A stretch of 64,000 nucleotides of DNA from Micromonospora tulbaghiae (GTDB lineage Bacteria > Actinomycetota > Actinomycetes > Mycobacteriales > Micromonosporaceae), in assembly GCF_900091605.1 (NCBI RefSeq), contig NZ_FMCQ01000008.1, positions 248,001 through 312,000 on the forward strand. The letters run 5' to 3'. The stretch's first letter is position 1; each line of letters opens with the position of its first letter. Below, piece after piece: positions 19,413-27,708 of the stretch. Below the pieces are notes generated by a model. The model did no database searches. It was not told the origin of the DNA and worked only from the letters and a program-made list of their open reading frames with translations. The position numbers and the translations under genes are program-made.

Positions 19413-19991
19413 ATGACCCAACCGCCCGCCGGTGGCGACACCGGCACGCCCGGCGACCCGAATCCGCAACCGCCGCCCACCGGCGGCGCGCCGCCGGGAT
19501 CCGCACCGACAGCCGGCCCGCCGGCGTACCCGTCCGACACCCAGCCGCGTAAGCGACCGGCGGTGCTGATCGTCTCGCTGGTACTGGCCGCCGCGGTCCT
19601 GCTCTGCGGCGGTGGGGGCACCGCCGCGTTCCTCGCGCTGCGCGACAGCGAGGACGGTCAGGGCGCGAAGGAGCCGCAGGTCGCGGTCGACGGCTTCCTC
19701 AAGGCCGTCTACCAGGAGCGCGACGCCGAGAAGGCAGCCGCCTTCGTCTGCTCCGCCGCCCGCGACGACGAGAAGATCGCCACCAAGGTCGCCGAGGTGC
19801 AGAAGTACGTCGCGCAGTACCAGAACCCCCGGTTCCGCTGGCCCACCCCGACCGTCGACAACCAGACCGGGGACCGGGCCACCGTCTCCGCCCGGGTGAC
19901 CATGACCACCGCCGACGAGAAGGTCGCCGAGCAGGCGCTGCGTTTCACGGTGGTGCGGAAGACGGGTTGGTGGGTCTGCGAGGTCGGCTGA
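19413..19991 (+). CDS. Membrane-anchored protein with extracytoplasmic NTF2/DUF4878-like domain
   Basis: 192 residues. A Pro/Gly-rich cytoplasmic N-terminus (about 1-45) leads to one membrane helix (VLIVSLVLAAAVLLCGGGGTAAFLAL, about 50-75). An outside domain of about 110 residues follows: VAVDGFLKAVYQERDAEKAAAFVC, a Lys/Glu helix, and paired strands ATVSARVTMTTADEKV and ALRFTVVRKTGWWVCEVG. That arrangement resembles DUF4878/lumazine-binding-like domains of actinobacterial surface proteins. Two outside Cys could pair. ATG 19413 is chosen because GGGGGAGACAG precedes it. Function unknown. Confidence 0.75.
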   Translation: MTQPPAGGDTGTPGDPNPQPPPTGGAPPGSAPTAGPPAYPSDTQPRKRPAVLIVSLVLAAAVLLCGGGGTAAFLALRDSEDGQGAKEPQVAVDGFLKAVYQERDAEKAAAFVCSAARDDEKIATKVAEVQKYVAQYQNPRFRWPTPTVDNQTGDRATVSARVTMTTADEKVAEQALRFTVVRKTGWWVCEVG

Positions 19992-20029
19992 TCCCACCGG
20001 CCGGACAGGGCTGGTCCCAACGGCTGGTT

Positions 20030-20035
20030 AGGCTC
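20030..20035 (+). promoter_or_regulatory. Putative -10 box (TAGGCT) for first ArsA-type ATPase
   Basis: TAGGCT is followed by five bases and GTG 20041; no ribosome-binding site is seen. It resembles the other leaderless starts in the window. Confidence 0.55.
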
Positions 20036-20040
20036 GACGG

Positions 20041-21015
20041 GTGGCAGCGAGTGAGCAGCCGGCCGAGTCCGCCGGCAGATGGCCGGCCCGCCTGCACGTG
20101 GTGACCGGCAAGGGCGGCACGGGAAAGACGAGCGTGGCCGCCGCGCTGGCCCTCGGCCTGGCCGCCGAGGGCCGGCGCACCCTGCTGGTCGAGGTGGAGG
20201 GCCGGCAGGGCATCGCGCAGCTCTTCGGCACCGATCCGCTGCCGTACGAGGAGCGGCACCTCGCCGACGCGCCCGGCGGCGGTGAGGTGCGGGCGCTGGC
20301 GGTCGACGCCGAGGAGGCGCTCCTCGAATACCTGGACATGTTCTACAAGCTCGGCGCGGCCGGCCGGGCGCTGCGCAAGCTCGGCGCGATCGACTTCGCC
20401 ACCACGATCGCGCCGGGCCTGCGCGACGTGCTGCTCACCGGCAAGGTCAAGGAGGCGACCACCCGGACGAGCGGGTCGCGCCGGACGTACGACGCGGTGG
20501 TGCTGGACGCGCCGCCGACCGGGCGGATCGGCCGCTTCCTGAACGTGACGGCGGAGACCGCCCGGCTGGCGAAGGTCGGCCCGATCAAGACCCAGAGCGA
20601 GGGCGTCTCCGCGCTGCTCCGGTCGCCGATGACCGCTGTGCACGTGGTCACGCTGCTGGAGGAGATGCCGGTCCAGGAGACGCTCGACGCGGTGGCGGAG
20701 CTGACCCAGCTCGGTTTCCCGGTCGGCCGCGTGATCGTCAACGGCGTCCGCCCGCCGGTTCCGGCCGGGCGGGCGGTCACCGCGGCCGAGCTGAAGCGCG
20801 GGCTGGCCGCCGCCGGCCTGCCGACCGACGGCCCGACCGTGGCCGGGCTCGTCGAAGAGGCCCGTGACCAGCAGGTACGCCGCGAGCTGGAGGACTCCCT
20901 CCGGGGTGACCTGGTGGATCTCGGCCTGCCCCTGGTCGAGTTGCCGCTGCTGCCCGAGGGGGTCGACCGGGCCGGGCTGGAGACGCTCGCCGGGGCCCTC
21001 GTCCGGGCGGATTGA
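20041..21015 (+). CDS. ArsA/Get3-type ATPase, first of a pair (Rv3679-like)
   Basis: 324 residues of the signal-recognition GTPase-like (SIMIBI) class. Deviant Walker A is VVTGKGGTGKTSVAAALALGLA (about 20-41), followed by LLVEVEGRQGIAQLFG in place of the usual DPA loop, and VVLDAPPTGRIGRFL as switch II. In M. tuberculosis the two adjacent homologues Rv3679/Rv3680 (BagA/BagB) act as a Get3-like pair, and the order here is the same: pair, then whiB4, then ponA2. There is no arsenic gene nearby, so arsenite export is not supported. Confidence 0.88.
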   Translation: MAASEQPAESAGRWPARLHVVTGKGGTGKTSVAAALALGLAAEGRRTLLVEVEGRQGIAQLFGTDPLPYEERHLADAPGGGEVRALAVDAEEALLEYLDMFYKLGAAGRALRKLGAIDFATTIAPGLRDVLLTGKVKEATTRTSGSRRTYDAVVLDAPPTGRIGRFLNVTAETARLAKVGPIKTQSEGVSALLRSPMTAVHVVTLLEEMPVQETLDAVAELTQLGFPVGRVIVNGVRPPVPAGRAVTAAELKRGLAAAGLPTDGPTVAGLVEEARDQQVRRELEDSLRGDLVDLGLPLVELPLLPEGVDRAGLETLAGALVRAD

Positions 21016-21060
21016 CTCACACCTGCGGCCGGCACGGAGCAGAGTGCCCCTCGGGACCGA

Positions 21061-21066
21061 TACGCT
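21061..21066 (+). promoter_or_regulatory. Putative -10 box (TACGCT) for second ArsA-type ATPase
   Basis: TACGCT is followed by six bases and GTG 21073, so the second ATPase can be transcribed separately from the first. Confidence 0.55.
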
Positions 21067-21072
21067 CGATTG

Positions 21073-22218
21073 GTGCCTTCCGAAGACGCGGCGCCTCCGC
21101 TTGACGTCGACCAGATCCTCGCCGACGACGGCGTACGGATCGTGGTCTGCTGCGGGGCGGGCGGCGTGGGCAAGACGACCACGGCGGCGGCGCTGGCGCT
21201 GCGGGCAGCAGAGCGGCACGGCCGGCGCACGGTGGTGCTCACCATCGACCCGGCCCGCCGGCTGGCCCAGTCGCTCGGCCTGACCGAGCTGGACAACACA
21301 CCCCGGCAGGTCAAGGGCATCGACGTCGAGGCCAGCGGCGGTGAACTGCACGCCATGATGCTCGACATGAAGCGCACGTTCGACGACGTGGTGCTCCAGC
21401 ACACCGACCCGGCGAAGGCGGCGGAGATCTTCGCCAACCCCTTCTACCAGGCCATGAGTTCAACCTTCGCCGGCACACAGGAGTACATGGCGATGGAGAA
21501 GCTGGGCCAGCTGCACGCCCGGGGCGAGTGGGACCTGATCGTGGTGGACACACCGCCGTCGCGCTCCGCGCTCGACTTCCTGGACGCGCCGGCCCGGCTG
21601 TCCCGGTTCCTCGACGGCCGGATGCTGCGGCTGCTGCTGGCCCCGGCGCGCAGCGGCGGGCGGAGCATGTTCAGTCTGGTCACGGCGAGCTTCGGGATGT
21701 TCTCGAAGGTGGTGCAGAAGGTGCTGGGCGCCCAGCTGCTCACCGACCTGTCCGGCTTCGTGGCCGCCCTCGACTCGATGTTCGGCGGGTTCCGGCAGCG
21801 CGCCGAGCAGACGTACCGGATCCTCCAGGCCCGGGAGACGGCGTTCCTGCTGGTCGCGGCTCCGGAGCCGGACGCGGTCCGGGAGGCCGCCTACTTCGCC
21901 GGCCGCCTGCGGTCCGAGCGGATGCCGCTGGCCGGGCTGGTGCTCAACCGGGTGCACCGGCCGGCGGCGGACCTGTCCGCCGCGGAGAGCCTGGCCGCCG
22001 CGGAGCGGCTGGCCGGCGTGGGTGGGCACGAGGGCACCGTCGAGGTGTTGCGCGCGCACGCCGCGCTGGCCCAGCAGGCGGTACGCGAGGAGCAGGTGGC
22101 GGCCCGGTTCACCGAGGCGTTCCCGGCGGTGCCGGCGGTGTCGGTGGCGGCGCAGCCCGCCGACGTGCACGACGTCGACGGGCTGCGGACGATCGGCGAG
22201 GCGATCAGCCGGAGCTGA
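21073..22218 (+). CDS. ArsA/Get3-type ATPase, second of a pair (Rv3680-like)
   Basis: 381 residues. Walker A is VVCCGAGGVGKTTTAAALALRAAE (about 20-43), with the canonical TIDPARRLAQSLGL loop and switch II IVVDTPPSRSALDFLDAP. A longer middle insertion is Met- and Phe-rich (MFSLVTASFGMFSKVVQKVLG), which could bind hydrophobic clients as in Get3; this is inference. It lies 57 bases after the first ATPase. The two differ in the DPA loop, suggesting a heteromeric complex with one more canonical ATPase. GTG 21073 is preferred over TTG 21070 because of the -10 spacing. Confidence 0.88.
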   Translation: MPSEDAAPPLDVDQILADDGVRIVVCCGAGGVGKTTTAAALALRAAERHGRRTVVLTIDPARRLAQSLGLTELDNTPRQVKGIDVEASGGELHAMMLDMKRTFDDVVLQHTDPAKAAEIFANPFYQAMSSTFAGTQEYMAMEKLGQLHARGEWDLIVVDTPPSRSALDFLDAPARLSRFLDGRMLRLLLAPARSGGRSMFSLVTASFGMFSKVVQKVLGAQLLTDLSGFVAALDSMFGGFRQRAEQTYRILQARETAFLLVAAPEPDAVREAAYFAGRLRSERMPLAGLVLNRVHRPAADLSAAESLAAAERLAGVGGHEGTVEVLRAHAALAQQAVREEQVAARFTEAFPAVPAVSVAAQPADVHDVDGLRTIGEAISRS

Positions 22219-22227
22219 CCGGTCCGG

Positions 22228-22548
22228 TCAGTTGGCCGTGGTTACCAGGATCTTGTCCTTGCCGGCCTTCTCCTTGGCGTTCTTCTTCATGGCCGCCTCG
22301 AACATCTTGCGCCAGCTGGTGACCTGCGGGTGACGGCGCAGCAACGCCCGGCGCTCGCGCTCGGTCATGCCACCCCACACGCCGAACTCGATCCGGTTGT
22401 CGAGCGCGTCGGCCAGGCACTCGTACCGAACTGGGCAGCTCCGGCAGATCCTCTTCGCCACGTTCTGTTCGGCGCCCTGTACGAACAACGCGTCCGGGTC
22501 TCCGTTCTGACACGCCGCCAGTGACGGCCAGTCAGTGATCATGCCCAT
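22228..22548 (-). CDS. whiB4: WhiB-family iron-sulfur regulator (WhiB4/WblA type)
   Basis: 106 residues. The four [4Fe-4S] ligands are Cys13, Cys35, Cys38 and Cys44 (CRSCPVRYEC), followed by the beta-turn GVWGG at 56-60 and a basic C-terminal tail RRALLRRHPQVTSWRKMFEAAMKKNAKEK. DPDALFVQGAEQN and the SW segment after RRHPQVT match the WhiB4/WblA subgroup, and position beside ArsA pair and ponA2 agrees. These are redox-sensing regulators; WblA represses development and antibiotic synthesis in Streptomyces. ATG 22548 is preceded by GGGGGG at suitable distance. Confidence 0.88.
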   Translation of the reverse strand: MGMITDWPSLAACQNGDPDALFVQGAEQNVAKRICRSCPVRYECLADALDNRIEFGVWGGMTERERRALLRRHPQVTSWRKMFEAAMKKNAKEKAGKDKILVTTAN

Positions 22549-22931
22549 CTGTACACGTCCCCCCTTGCAGTACCTACCGACTTCGCGCGAGCAGCCCTCG
22601 TACATCCCCCCGGTCGTTCGCGTCGGCCTCCCCAGGGCGGCACGAACGACTCATGGCTGCGGTCGCCGCCACCATCATGCTGTGTAGTCGCCCGATTACG
22701 CAACGTTGTCGGCGAAATCCATCATTCCGGACACTCCCGGCTTCCCGGGCTTTCGCCCCGCGACTACCCCGCCCGAGAACGTGAAAACGCTGCGCTACTC
22801 CCGGACTTCGCCAGAGACTTCCGCCGGATCTCACGCAACCCCGGACCAGGGCTCGTGCGTTTAGCACAACGAGGCCGGCGCATGCAGGAAATGGGGAAAC
22901 TTCCCCGCGCGCCCGCCGATTCCTGCTCGCG
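22549..22931. other. Divergent regulatory gap between whiB4 and the PBP gene
   Basis: About 390 bases with no supported gene. It holds the likely upstream region of whiB4, including a possible structured leader, and the promoter of the penicillin-binding protein gene at its right end. The short ORFs inside it lack coding character. Confidence 0.6.
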
Positions 22932-22937
22932 TACCCT
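22932..22937 (+). promoter_or_regulatory. Putative -10 box (TACCCT) for PBP gene
   Basis: TACCCT is followed by six bases (GTCGAG) and GTG 22944. No ribosome-binding site is present, so a leaderless start is likely. Confidence 0.55.
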
Positions 22938-22943
22938 GTCGAG

Positions 22944-25397
22944 GTGACCTGGATGCGGAAACGTGACCACAACGTGCTGACCAACGCCGCATCGCTGCTG
23001 ATCTGCGGCCTCTTGGCCGGAGTGGTGGTCGCTGCGGCGGCCTTCCCCGTGGCGGCGATGTCCGGACTGGCCGCAAAGGCCGGGGCGGAGACGTTCGAGG
23101 CGCTGCCCAAGGAGCTGACAGTCGCCCGGGCACCCCAGATCACCCGTCTGCTCGCGGCCGACGGCAAGACCGTGCTGGCCACGATGTACGACGAGAACCG
23201 CAAGGACGTCAAGCTCAAGGACATCGCGACGCCCATGCAGAAGGCCATCATCGCGGCCGAGGATCACGACTTCTACAAGCACAACGGCGTGGACATCAAC
23301 GGTGTGGCGCGGGCCTTCGTCAACAACCAGGCCGCCGGCTCCTCCCGGCAGGGCGCCTCGACGCTCACCATGCAGTACGTCCGGCTGGCCATCTCGTACT
23401 CGGCCACCCACCCGGCCGACGTGGTCGCCGCGACCGAGGACACCAGCGGCCGCAAGCTGCGCGAGATGAGCCTCGCGCTCCAGGTCGACAAGGAGCTCTC
23501 CAAGGACGAGATCCTGGAGCGCTACCTCAACATCGCCGCGTTCGGCAACGGCGCGTACGGCATCTGGGCGGCCAGCCAGGTCTACTTCAACAAGCCGCCG
23601 AGCAAGCTCGACATCCAGGAGTCGGCGATGCTCGCCGGCATGGTGAAGGCTCCCACCTCGTTCGACCCGACCACCAAGTCGGGCTACCCGGAGGCGGTCG
23701 GCCGGCGCGACTACGTCATCCAGAACATGGTGCAGATCGGCGCGATCACCCAGCAGGAGGCGGACGCCGCCAAGAAGATCAAGCTTGAGGTCAAGGGCAA
23801 GCGCACCCCGAACGGCTGCACCCAGACCACCACCCGCTCGTGGGGCTTCTTCTGCGACTACCTCTACCGCTGGTGGCTCCAGCAGGAGACGTTCGGCGCC
23901 ACCTCGTACGACCGTGAGCGGCGGCTCAAGAGCGGCGGCTACACCATCGTCTCCACCCTGGACGTCCAGGCGCAGAAGGGCGCCGACAAGGCCGTCCGCA
24001 ACAAGCTCGGCGAGAGCAGCAAGGCGGCCCGGATGGTGGCCGCCGTGGAACCGGGCACCGGCCGCGTCCGCGCCGTGGCGGTGAACCGGAACTTCAAGCT
24101 CGACGACCCGTCCGACCCGCAGAACAAGATCTCCAGCGACCCGAAGAAGGCCAAGAAGAAGATCCGGGGCAACTACCCCAACACGGTGAACCCGCTGGTC
24201 ACCGGCGGTCCCGGCATCGCCGGCTACCAGGCCGGCTCGACCTTCAAGATCTTCACGCTGGTGGCCGCGCTGGAGAAGGGCTACCCGCTCAGCTACCCCA
24301 TCAACGCGAAGCCGGTCTTCGAGTCCAACTACCCGGTCGAGTTCAACTCGCCCGCCGCCTGCCCGGGCACCAGCAAGTACTGCCCGAAGAACGCCAACCC
24401 CGCGATGGCCGGCATGCACAACATGTGGAGCGGCTTCGGCTTCTCGGTCAACACGTTCTTCATCGACCTCCAGCAGCGGGTCGGCGCGGAGAACGTGGTG
24501 AAGGCGGCACAGAAGCTCGGCATCTCGTTCCGCTCGTCGAGCGACGCGCAGCTCGCCGCCAACCCGCACCAGTGGGGCGCGTTCAGCCTCGGCGTCTCCC
24601 AGACCACGCCGCTGGAGCTGGCGAACGCGTACGCCACGCTCGCCGCCGACGGCAAGTACTGCGAGCCGATCCCGGTGCAGGAGATCCGCGGCCCGGACGG
24701 CGAGAAGCTGGACGTCGCCAACCCCCGCTGCGAGCAGCGGGTCAGCACCGAGGTGGCCCGCGCCGCCGTCGACGCCGCGCGCTGCCCGGTCGGTGACCGC
24801 TCCTCCACCACCAAGTGCGGCCCCGCCACCGCCGGCAACGTCCGCAACATCGTCGACGCGCCGGTGGCCGGCAAGTCCGGCACCACCGACTCCGACCGCA
24901 CCTCGGCGCTGGTCGCGATGACCAAGCAGTACGCGGTGGCCGGCATCATGGCCGACCCGGACTGGCCGCAGACCAACCAGAAGATGGGCCACGACGAGAC
25001 GCCCCAGGGCATCAACCCGGCGGTCTACCAGACGCTGCGTGACGCCATGAAGGGCAAGGAGCGGAAGAACTTCACCCCGCCCAGCGGCAAGATCGTCCTG
25101 GGCGACCAGCGCTCCATCCCGGGCGTCAAGTGCGAGTCGATCGAGACCGCGAAGTCCCGGCTGAAGGGTGCCGGCTTCGAGCCGGTGGTCGCCAGCAACA
25201 AGGTGCCGTCGGAGTGCCCGGCGGGCACCGCGGCCGGCACCAGCCCGGACGGTCGCACCATCAAGGGTGGCGTGGTGATGATCGAGGTCAGCTCCGGCCA
25301 GGGCGGCACTCCGGAGCAGGGCGGCACCGCGACACCGGACCGGCCGGGTGGCCCGGGCGGACCGGGTAACGGCAGACCGGGACGACCGGGCAACTGA
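22944..25397 (+). CDS. ponA: Bifunctional PASTA penicillin-binding protein (PonA2-like)
   Basis: 817 residues; makes and cross-links peptidoglycan outside the membrane. One N-terminal membrane helix (about 15-38); transglycosylase domain with catalytic Glu106 in AAEDHDFY and the RQGASTLTMQ motif; transpeptidase with Ser432-x-x-Lys435 (GSTFK), Ser501-Val-Asn503 and Lys644-Ser-Gly (KSGTT). A single PASTA domain follows (about 725-790: GVKCESIETAKSRLKGAGFE), then a Gly/Pro-rich tail. PASTA domains bind muropeptides or beta-lactams. Gene order with whiB4 and the metallophosphoesterase matches ponA2 of mycobacteria. Confidence 0.93.
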   Translation: MTWMRKRDHNVLTNAASLLICGLLAGVVVAAAAFPVAAMSGLAAKAGAETFEALPKELTVARAPQITRLLAADGKTVLATMYDENRKDVKLKDIATPMQKAIIAAEDHDFYKHNGVDINGVARAFVNNQAAGSSRQGASTLTMQYVRLAISYSATHPADVVAATEDTSGRKLREMSLALQVDKELSKDEILERYLNIAAFGNGAYGIWAASQVYFNKPPSKLDIQESAMLAGMVKAPTSFDPTTKSGYPEAVGRRDYVIQNMVQIGAITQQEADAAKKIKLEVKGKRTPNGCTQTTTRSWGFFCDYLYRWWLQQETFGATSYDRERRLKSGGYTIVSTLDVQAQKGADKAVRNKLGESSKAARMVAAVEPGTGRVRAVAVNRNFKLDDPSDPQNKISSDPKKAKKKIRGNYPNTVNPLVTGGPGIAGYQAGSTFKIFTLVAALEKGYPLSYPINAKPVFESNYPVEFNSPAACPGTSKYCPKNANPAMAGMHNMWSGFGFSVNTFFIDLQQRVGAENVVKAAQKLGISFRSSSDAQLAANPHQWGAFSLGVSQTTPLELANAYATLAADGKYCEPIPVQEIRGPDGEKLDVANPRCEQRVSTEVARAAVDAARCPVGDRSSTTKCGPATAGNVRNIVDAPVAGKSGTTDSDRTSALVAMTKQYAVAGIMADPDWPQTNQKMGHDETPQGINPAVYQTLRDAMKGKERKNFTPPSGKIVLGDQRSIPGVKCESIETAKSRLKGAGFEPVVASNKVPSECPAGTAAGTSPDGRTIKGGVVMIEVSSGQGGTPEQGGTATPDRPGGPGGPGNGRPGRPGN

Positions 25398-25414
25398 TCC
25401 CGGACAGCAGAGCG

Positions 25415-25446
25415 CGACGGCCACCTCCTGCGGGAGGTGGCCGTCG
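25415..25446. terminator. Bidirectional terminator between PBP and YqeY genes
   Basis: A perfect 14-bp stem (25415-25428 with 25433-25446) with loop TGCG, followed by TCGTTTCC on the plus strand. It lies 17 bases after the PBP stop and 28 before the convergent stop. Confidence 0.88.
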
Positions 25447-25474
25447 TCGTTTCCGCGCTACGGGAAGAGCCGGC

Positions 25475-25930
25475 TCAGAGACCGAGCTGGCGGCGTACCT
25501 CGGCGGCGACCCGACCACCCTCGGCCCGGCCGGCCACCGCGGCCTGGGCGGCCTTCATGGCCGGGCCCATCTGCGCCTTGCCGGTGATGCCGCCCGCGGC
25601 GAGCGCCCCCGAGACCAGCTCGGCCAGCTCCTCGTCGGAGAGCTGCTTGGGCAGGTAGCGCTCCAGCACCTCACCCTCGGCGGTCTCCTTGCCGGCCTGC
25701 TCGGCGCGCCCCGCGTCGGCGAACGCCACCGCCGCCTCGCGGCGCTTCTTCGCCTCCTTGGTCAGCACGACGAGCACCTCGTCGTCGCTGAGCTCGCGCT
25801 TTTCCCGGCCGGCGACCTCGGCGTTGCCCACGGCGGCCAGGGCCATCCGCAGCGTGGAGGTGGTCAGCTCGTCGCGCGCCTTGAGAGCGGCGCGCATGTC
25901 GGCGGTGAGACGGTCCTTCAGCGTGCTCAT
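25475..25930 (-). CDS. GatB/YqeY-domain protein
   Basis: 151 residues, the free-standing YqeY form of the domain found at the C-terminus of the amidotransferase subunit GatB. Hallmarks are STLKDRLTADMRAALKARDELTTSTLRM at the start, EAKKRREAAVAFADAGR in the middle and LERYLPKQLSDEELAELV near the end. It probably binds tRNA, but the role of stand-alone YqeY is not settled. ATG 25930 matches the conserved N-terminus; the long upstream frame runs antisense to the phosphoesterase gene. The promoter appears to overlap the divergent one (TAGTTT on this strand, 25939-25944). Confidence 0.88.
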   Translation of the reverse strand: MSTLKDRLTADMRAALKARDELTTSTLRMALAAVGNAEVAGREKRELSDDEVLVVLTKEAKKRREAAVAFADAGRAEQAGKETAEGEVLERYLPKQLSDEELAELVSGALAAGGITGKAQMGPAMKAAQAAVAGRAEGGRVAAEVRRQLGL

Positions 25931-25938
25931 GGACGGTG

Positions 25939-25948
25939 AAACTACCCT
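25939..25948. promoter_or_regulatory. Overlapping divergent -10 boxes
   Basis: Plus-strand TACCCT (25943-25948) lies seven bases before ATG 25956. Minus-strand TAGTTT (25939-25944) lies eight bases before ATG 25930. The two boxes share two bases, so polymerase could not occupy both at once. Confidence 0.5.
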
Positions 25949-25955
25949 GAACGGC

Positions 25956-26849
25956 ATGCGAAAGCGCACACTATTCCGGCTCGCGGCCGGAACCGTCGCC
26001 GCCGGCGCGGCCACCCTGGCGTACGCGTCGCTCGTCGAGCGCAACATGTTCACCCTCCGCCGGTACGACGTGCCGGTGCTCCCGACCGACGCCGAACCGC
26101 TGCGGGTGCTGCACCTCTCCGACCTGCACATGATGCCCGGCCAGCGACGCAAACAGGACTGGGTGGCCTCCCTGGCCGCGCTCGACCCCGATCTGGTCGT
26201 GGTCACCGGCGACAACATGGCACACCCCGAGTCGGTGCCGGGCGTGCTGCGCGCCCTGCAACCGCTGCTCGACCTGCCCGGCGCGTTCGTCTTCGGCTCC
26301 AACGACTACACCGGGCCGGTCCTGAAGAACCCCTTCACCTACTTCCTGCCCGACCGGGAGTACACCGAGGGCGTGCCGCTGCCGTACGAGGAGCTGCGCG
26401 ACATCCTCACCGGCGCCGGCTGGGCCGACCTGAACAACGCCCGCACCACGCTCAAGGCCGGCGGGCGGGAGATCGAGCTGGCGGGCGTGGACGACCCGCA
26501 CATCGAACGGGACGACTACGACGCCGTGGCCGGCCCGGTCAGCGGCGACGTGGCGCTGTCGATCGCGTTGTCCCACTCCCCCGAGCCGGTGGTGCTGGAC
26601 CGGATGGCCGCCGACGGCTTCGGTCTGCTGCTGGCCGGGCACACCCACGGCGGCCAGGTCTGCGTGCCCGGGTACGGCGCGCTGGTGACCAACTGCGGGC
26701 TGCCCCGCTCGATGGCGCGCGGGTTGCACCGCTGGCCCGGCTCGGACTCCTGGCTGCACGTCTCCGCCGGCCTCGGCACCCACCCCACCGCCCCGATCCG
26801 CTTCGCCTGCCCGCCCGAGGCCAGCATCCTGACCCTGATCTCCCGCTGA
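25956..26849 (+). CDS. Metallophosphoesterase, membrane-associated
   Basis: 297 residues of the calcineurin-like phosphoesterase fold. Motifs appear in order: HLSDLHMMPG (about 50-59), VVTGDNMAHPES, the variant FGSNDYTGPV where GNHD is usual, and LAGHTHGGQVCVPG near residue 230. The N-terminus (RTLFRLAAGTVAAGAATLAYASLVE) is hydrophobic and could anchor the protein, as in YkuE-like enzymes. It is the counterpart of the gene after ponA2 in mycobacteria (Rv3683). The substrate cannot be inferred. A leaderless ATG at 25956 is set by the -10 box. Confidence 0.88.
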   Translation: MRKRTLFRLAAGTVAAGAATLAYASLVERNMFTLRRYDVPVLPTDAEPLRVLHLSDLHMMPGQRRKQDWVASLAALDPDLVVVTGDNMAHPESVPGVLRALQPLLDLPGAFVFGSNDYTGPVLKNPFTYFLPDREYTEGVPLPYEELRDILTGAGWADLNNARTTLKAGGREIELAGVDDPHIERDDYDAVAGPVSGDVALSIALSHSPEPVVLDRMAADGFGLLLAGHTHGGQVCVPGYGALVTNCGLPRSMARGLHRWPGSDSWLHVSAGLGTHPTAPIRFACPPEASILTLISR

Positions 26850-26857
26850 ACCCTCCG

Positions 26858-26918
26858 CCCGGCAGACTTGGTACGCGCCCGCCCTTCCCGGGGCCGATCC
26901 GTACCAAGATCTGCCGGG
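26858..26918. repeat. GATCTTG-type inverted repeat (related copy), terminator-like
   Basis: CCCGGCAGACTTGGTACG at 26858-26875 pairs with 26900-26918, leaving a two-base bulge. The right arm contains AAGATC, the core of the repeats at 17867 and 39876. It begins nine bases after the phosphoesterase stop, so it can also act as its terminator. Confidence 0.6.
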
Positions 26919-26984
26919 TGCGCGGGGCGGGGGGTACCGAGTTTGACCGTGGGGGCGGGTGAGCTACTATTTGTCGGCACGCCT

Positions 26985-27062
<78 letters not shown>

Positions 27063-27076
27063 AGGTAAGTACAGGT

Positions 27077-27102
27077 CAAGGCCCCTCCACGGAGGGGCCT
27101 TG
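27077..27102. terminator. Hairpin terminator after tRNA-Pro
   Basis: A perfect 12-bp stem (27077-27088 with 27091-27102) followed by ATTCGTTT. It can end the tRNA transcript and also the leftward integrase remnant, whose stop is at 27118. Confidence 0.85.
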
Positions 27103-27117
27103 ATTCGTTTCCGCCGA

Positions 27118-27495
27118 TCATTGCTCTGGCAGAGGCAGCGAGAAGGCAGCGAACGACGCGAGCACCCTGCGATCCCGGTCCCGGGTCGAATGCGTGTACC
27201 GGTCCAGAGGTCGTGGACGTGTACTCGTGTCCCATCACCTTGGCTACGTCGTTGATCGGCACCCCGTCCGAGACGAGCCAGGTCGCGTAGGAGTGCCGCA
27301 GGTCATGGAACCGGAGCCCGATCGGCAGGCCGGCGCGTTGCAGGGACGGCTTCCAGATCCGAGCCCGAAACGTTCCCCCGCTTCAGCGGCTCGCCAGTCC
27401 GGGCGACGAAGATCAACCCGTCGGTGCCCGTCTCGAAGGACAGGAGAGTGTCAGGGCGACCACGAGCGGAGCGGGTAGACGCAGCCGGCGTCACG
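27118..27495 (-). pseudogene. Tyrosine integrase remnant 1 (C-terminal part, several frameshifts)
   Basis: Reading across frames on the minus strand recovers an integrase C-terminus: LPAPLVVALT, then TGTDGLIFVARTGEPLKRGN, then LRFHDLRHSYATWLVSDG, VAKVMGHEYTSTT, and LDRYTH ending at a TGA at 27118. These include the catalytic His-x-x-Arg, the second His and the Tyr nucleophile. At least three frameshifts are needed (near 27450, 27375 and 27208), and the N-terminal half is gone. It points toward the tRNA, the usual orientation beside attP. It cannot make a working recombinase. Confidence 0.85.
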
Positions 27496-27662
27496 CGAGG
27501 ATGAGCCAACCGCCTCCGAGGCCGCACAGGATGGCGGCGGCCCGGCGGTGTTGTGGCCGCGCCGGGCTGGGGTCGACTCGGCGCGCTGTACGTAATCTGT
27601 TGCCGAATTGGCCTGTACTAGATCAAGCGCGCTCCGCGCGGCGCGGGCCGGGCGCGGTAACC

Positions 27663-27708
27663 GGCTCCTACGGAGCCGCCGCCCCGCCCGCCTACGGCGG
27701 CGGGGCGG
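27663..27708. repeat. Tandem hairpins with TAC loops
   Basis: GGCTCC-TAC-GGAGCC (27663-27677) is followed at once by a 13-bp stem with one bulge (27679-27692 with 27696-27708), also with a TAC loop. Two identical-loop hairpins in tandem are unusual for a simple terminator. Confidence 0.6.

Noticed and set aside
20041..22218. Arsenite efflux system
   Set aside because: The ArsA-type ATPases have no arsB, arsC or arsR neighbour, and their context is the WhiB4/PonA2 block.
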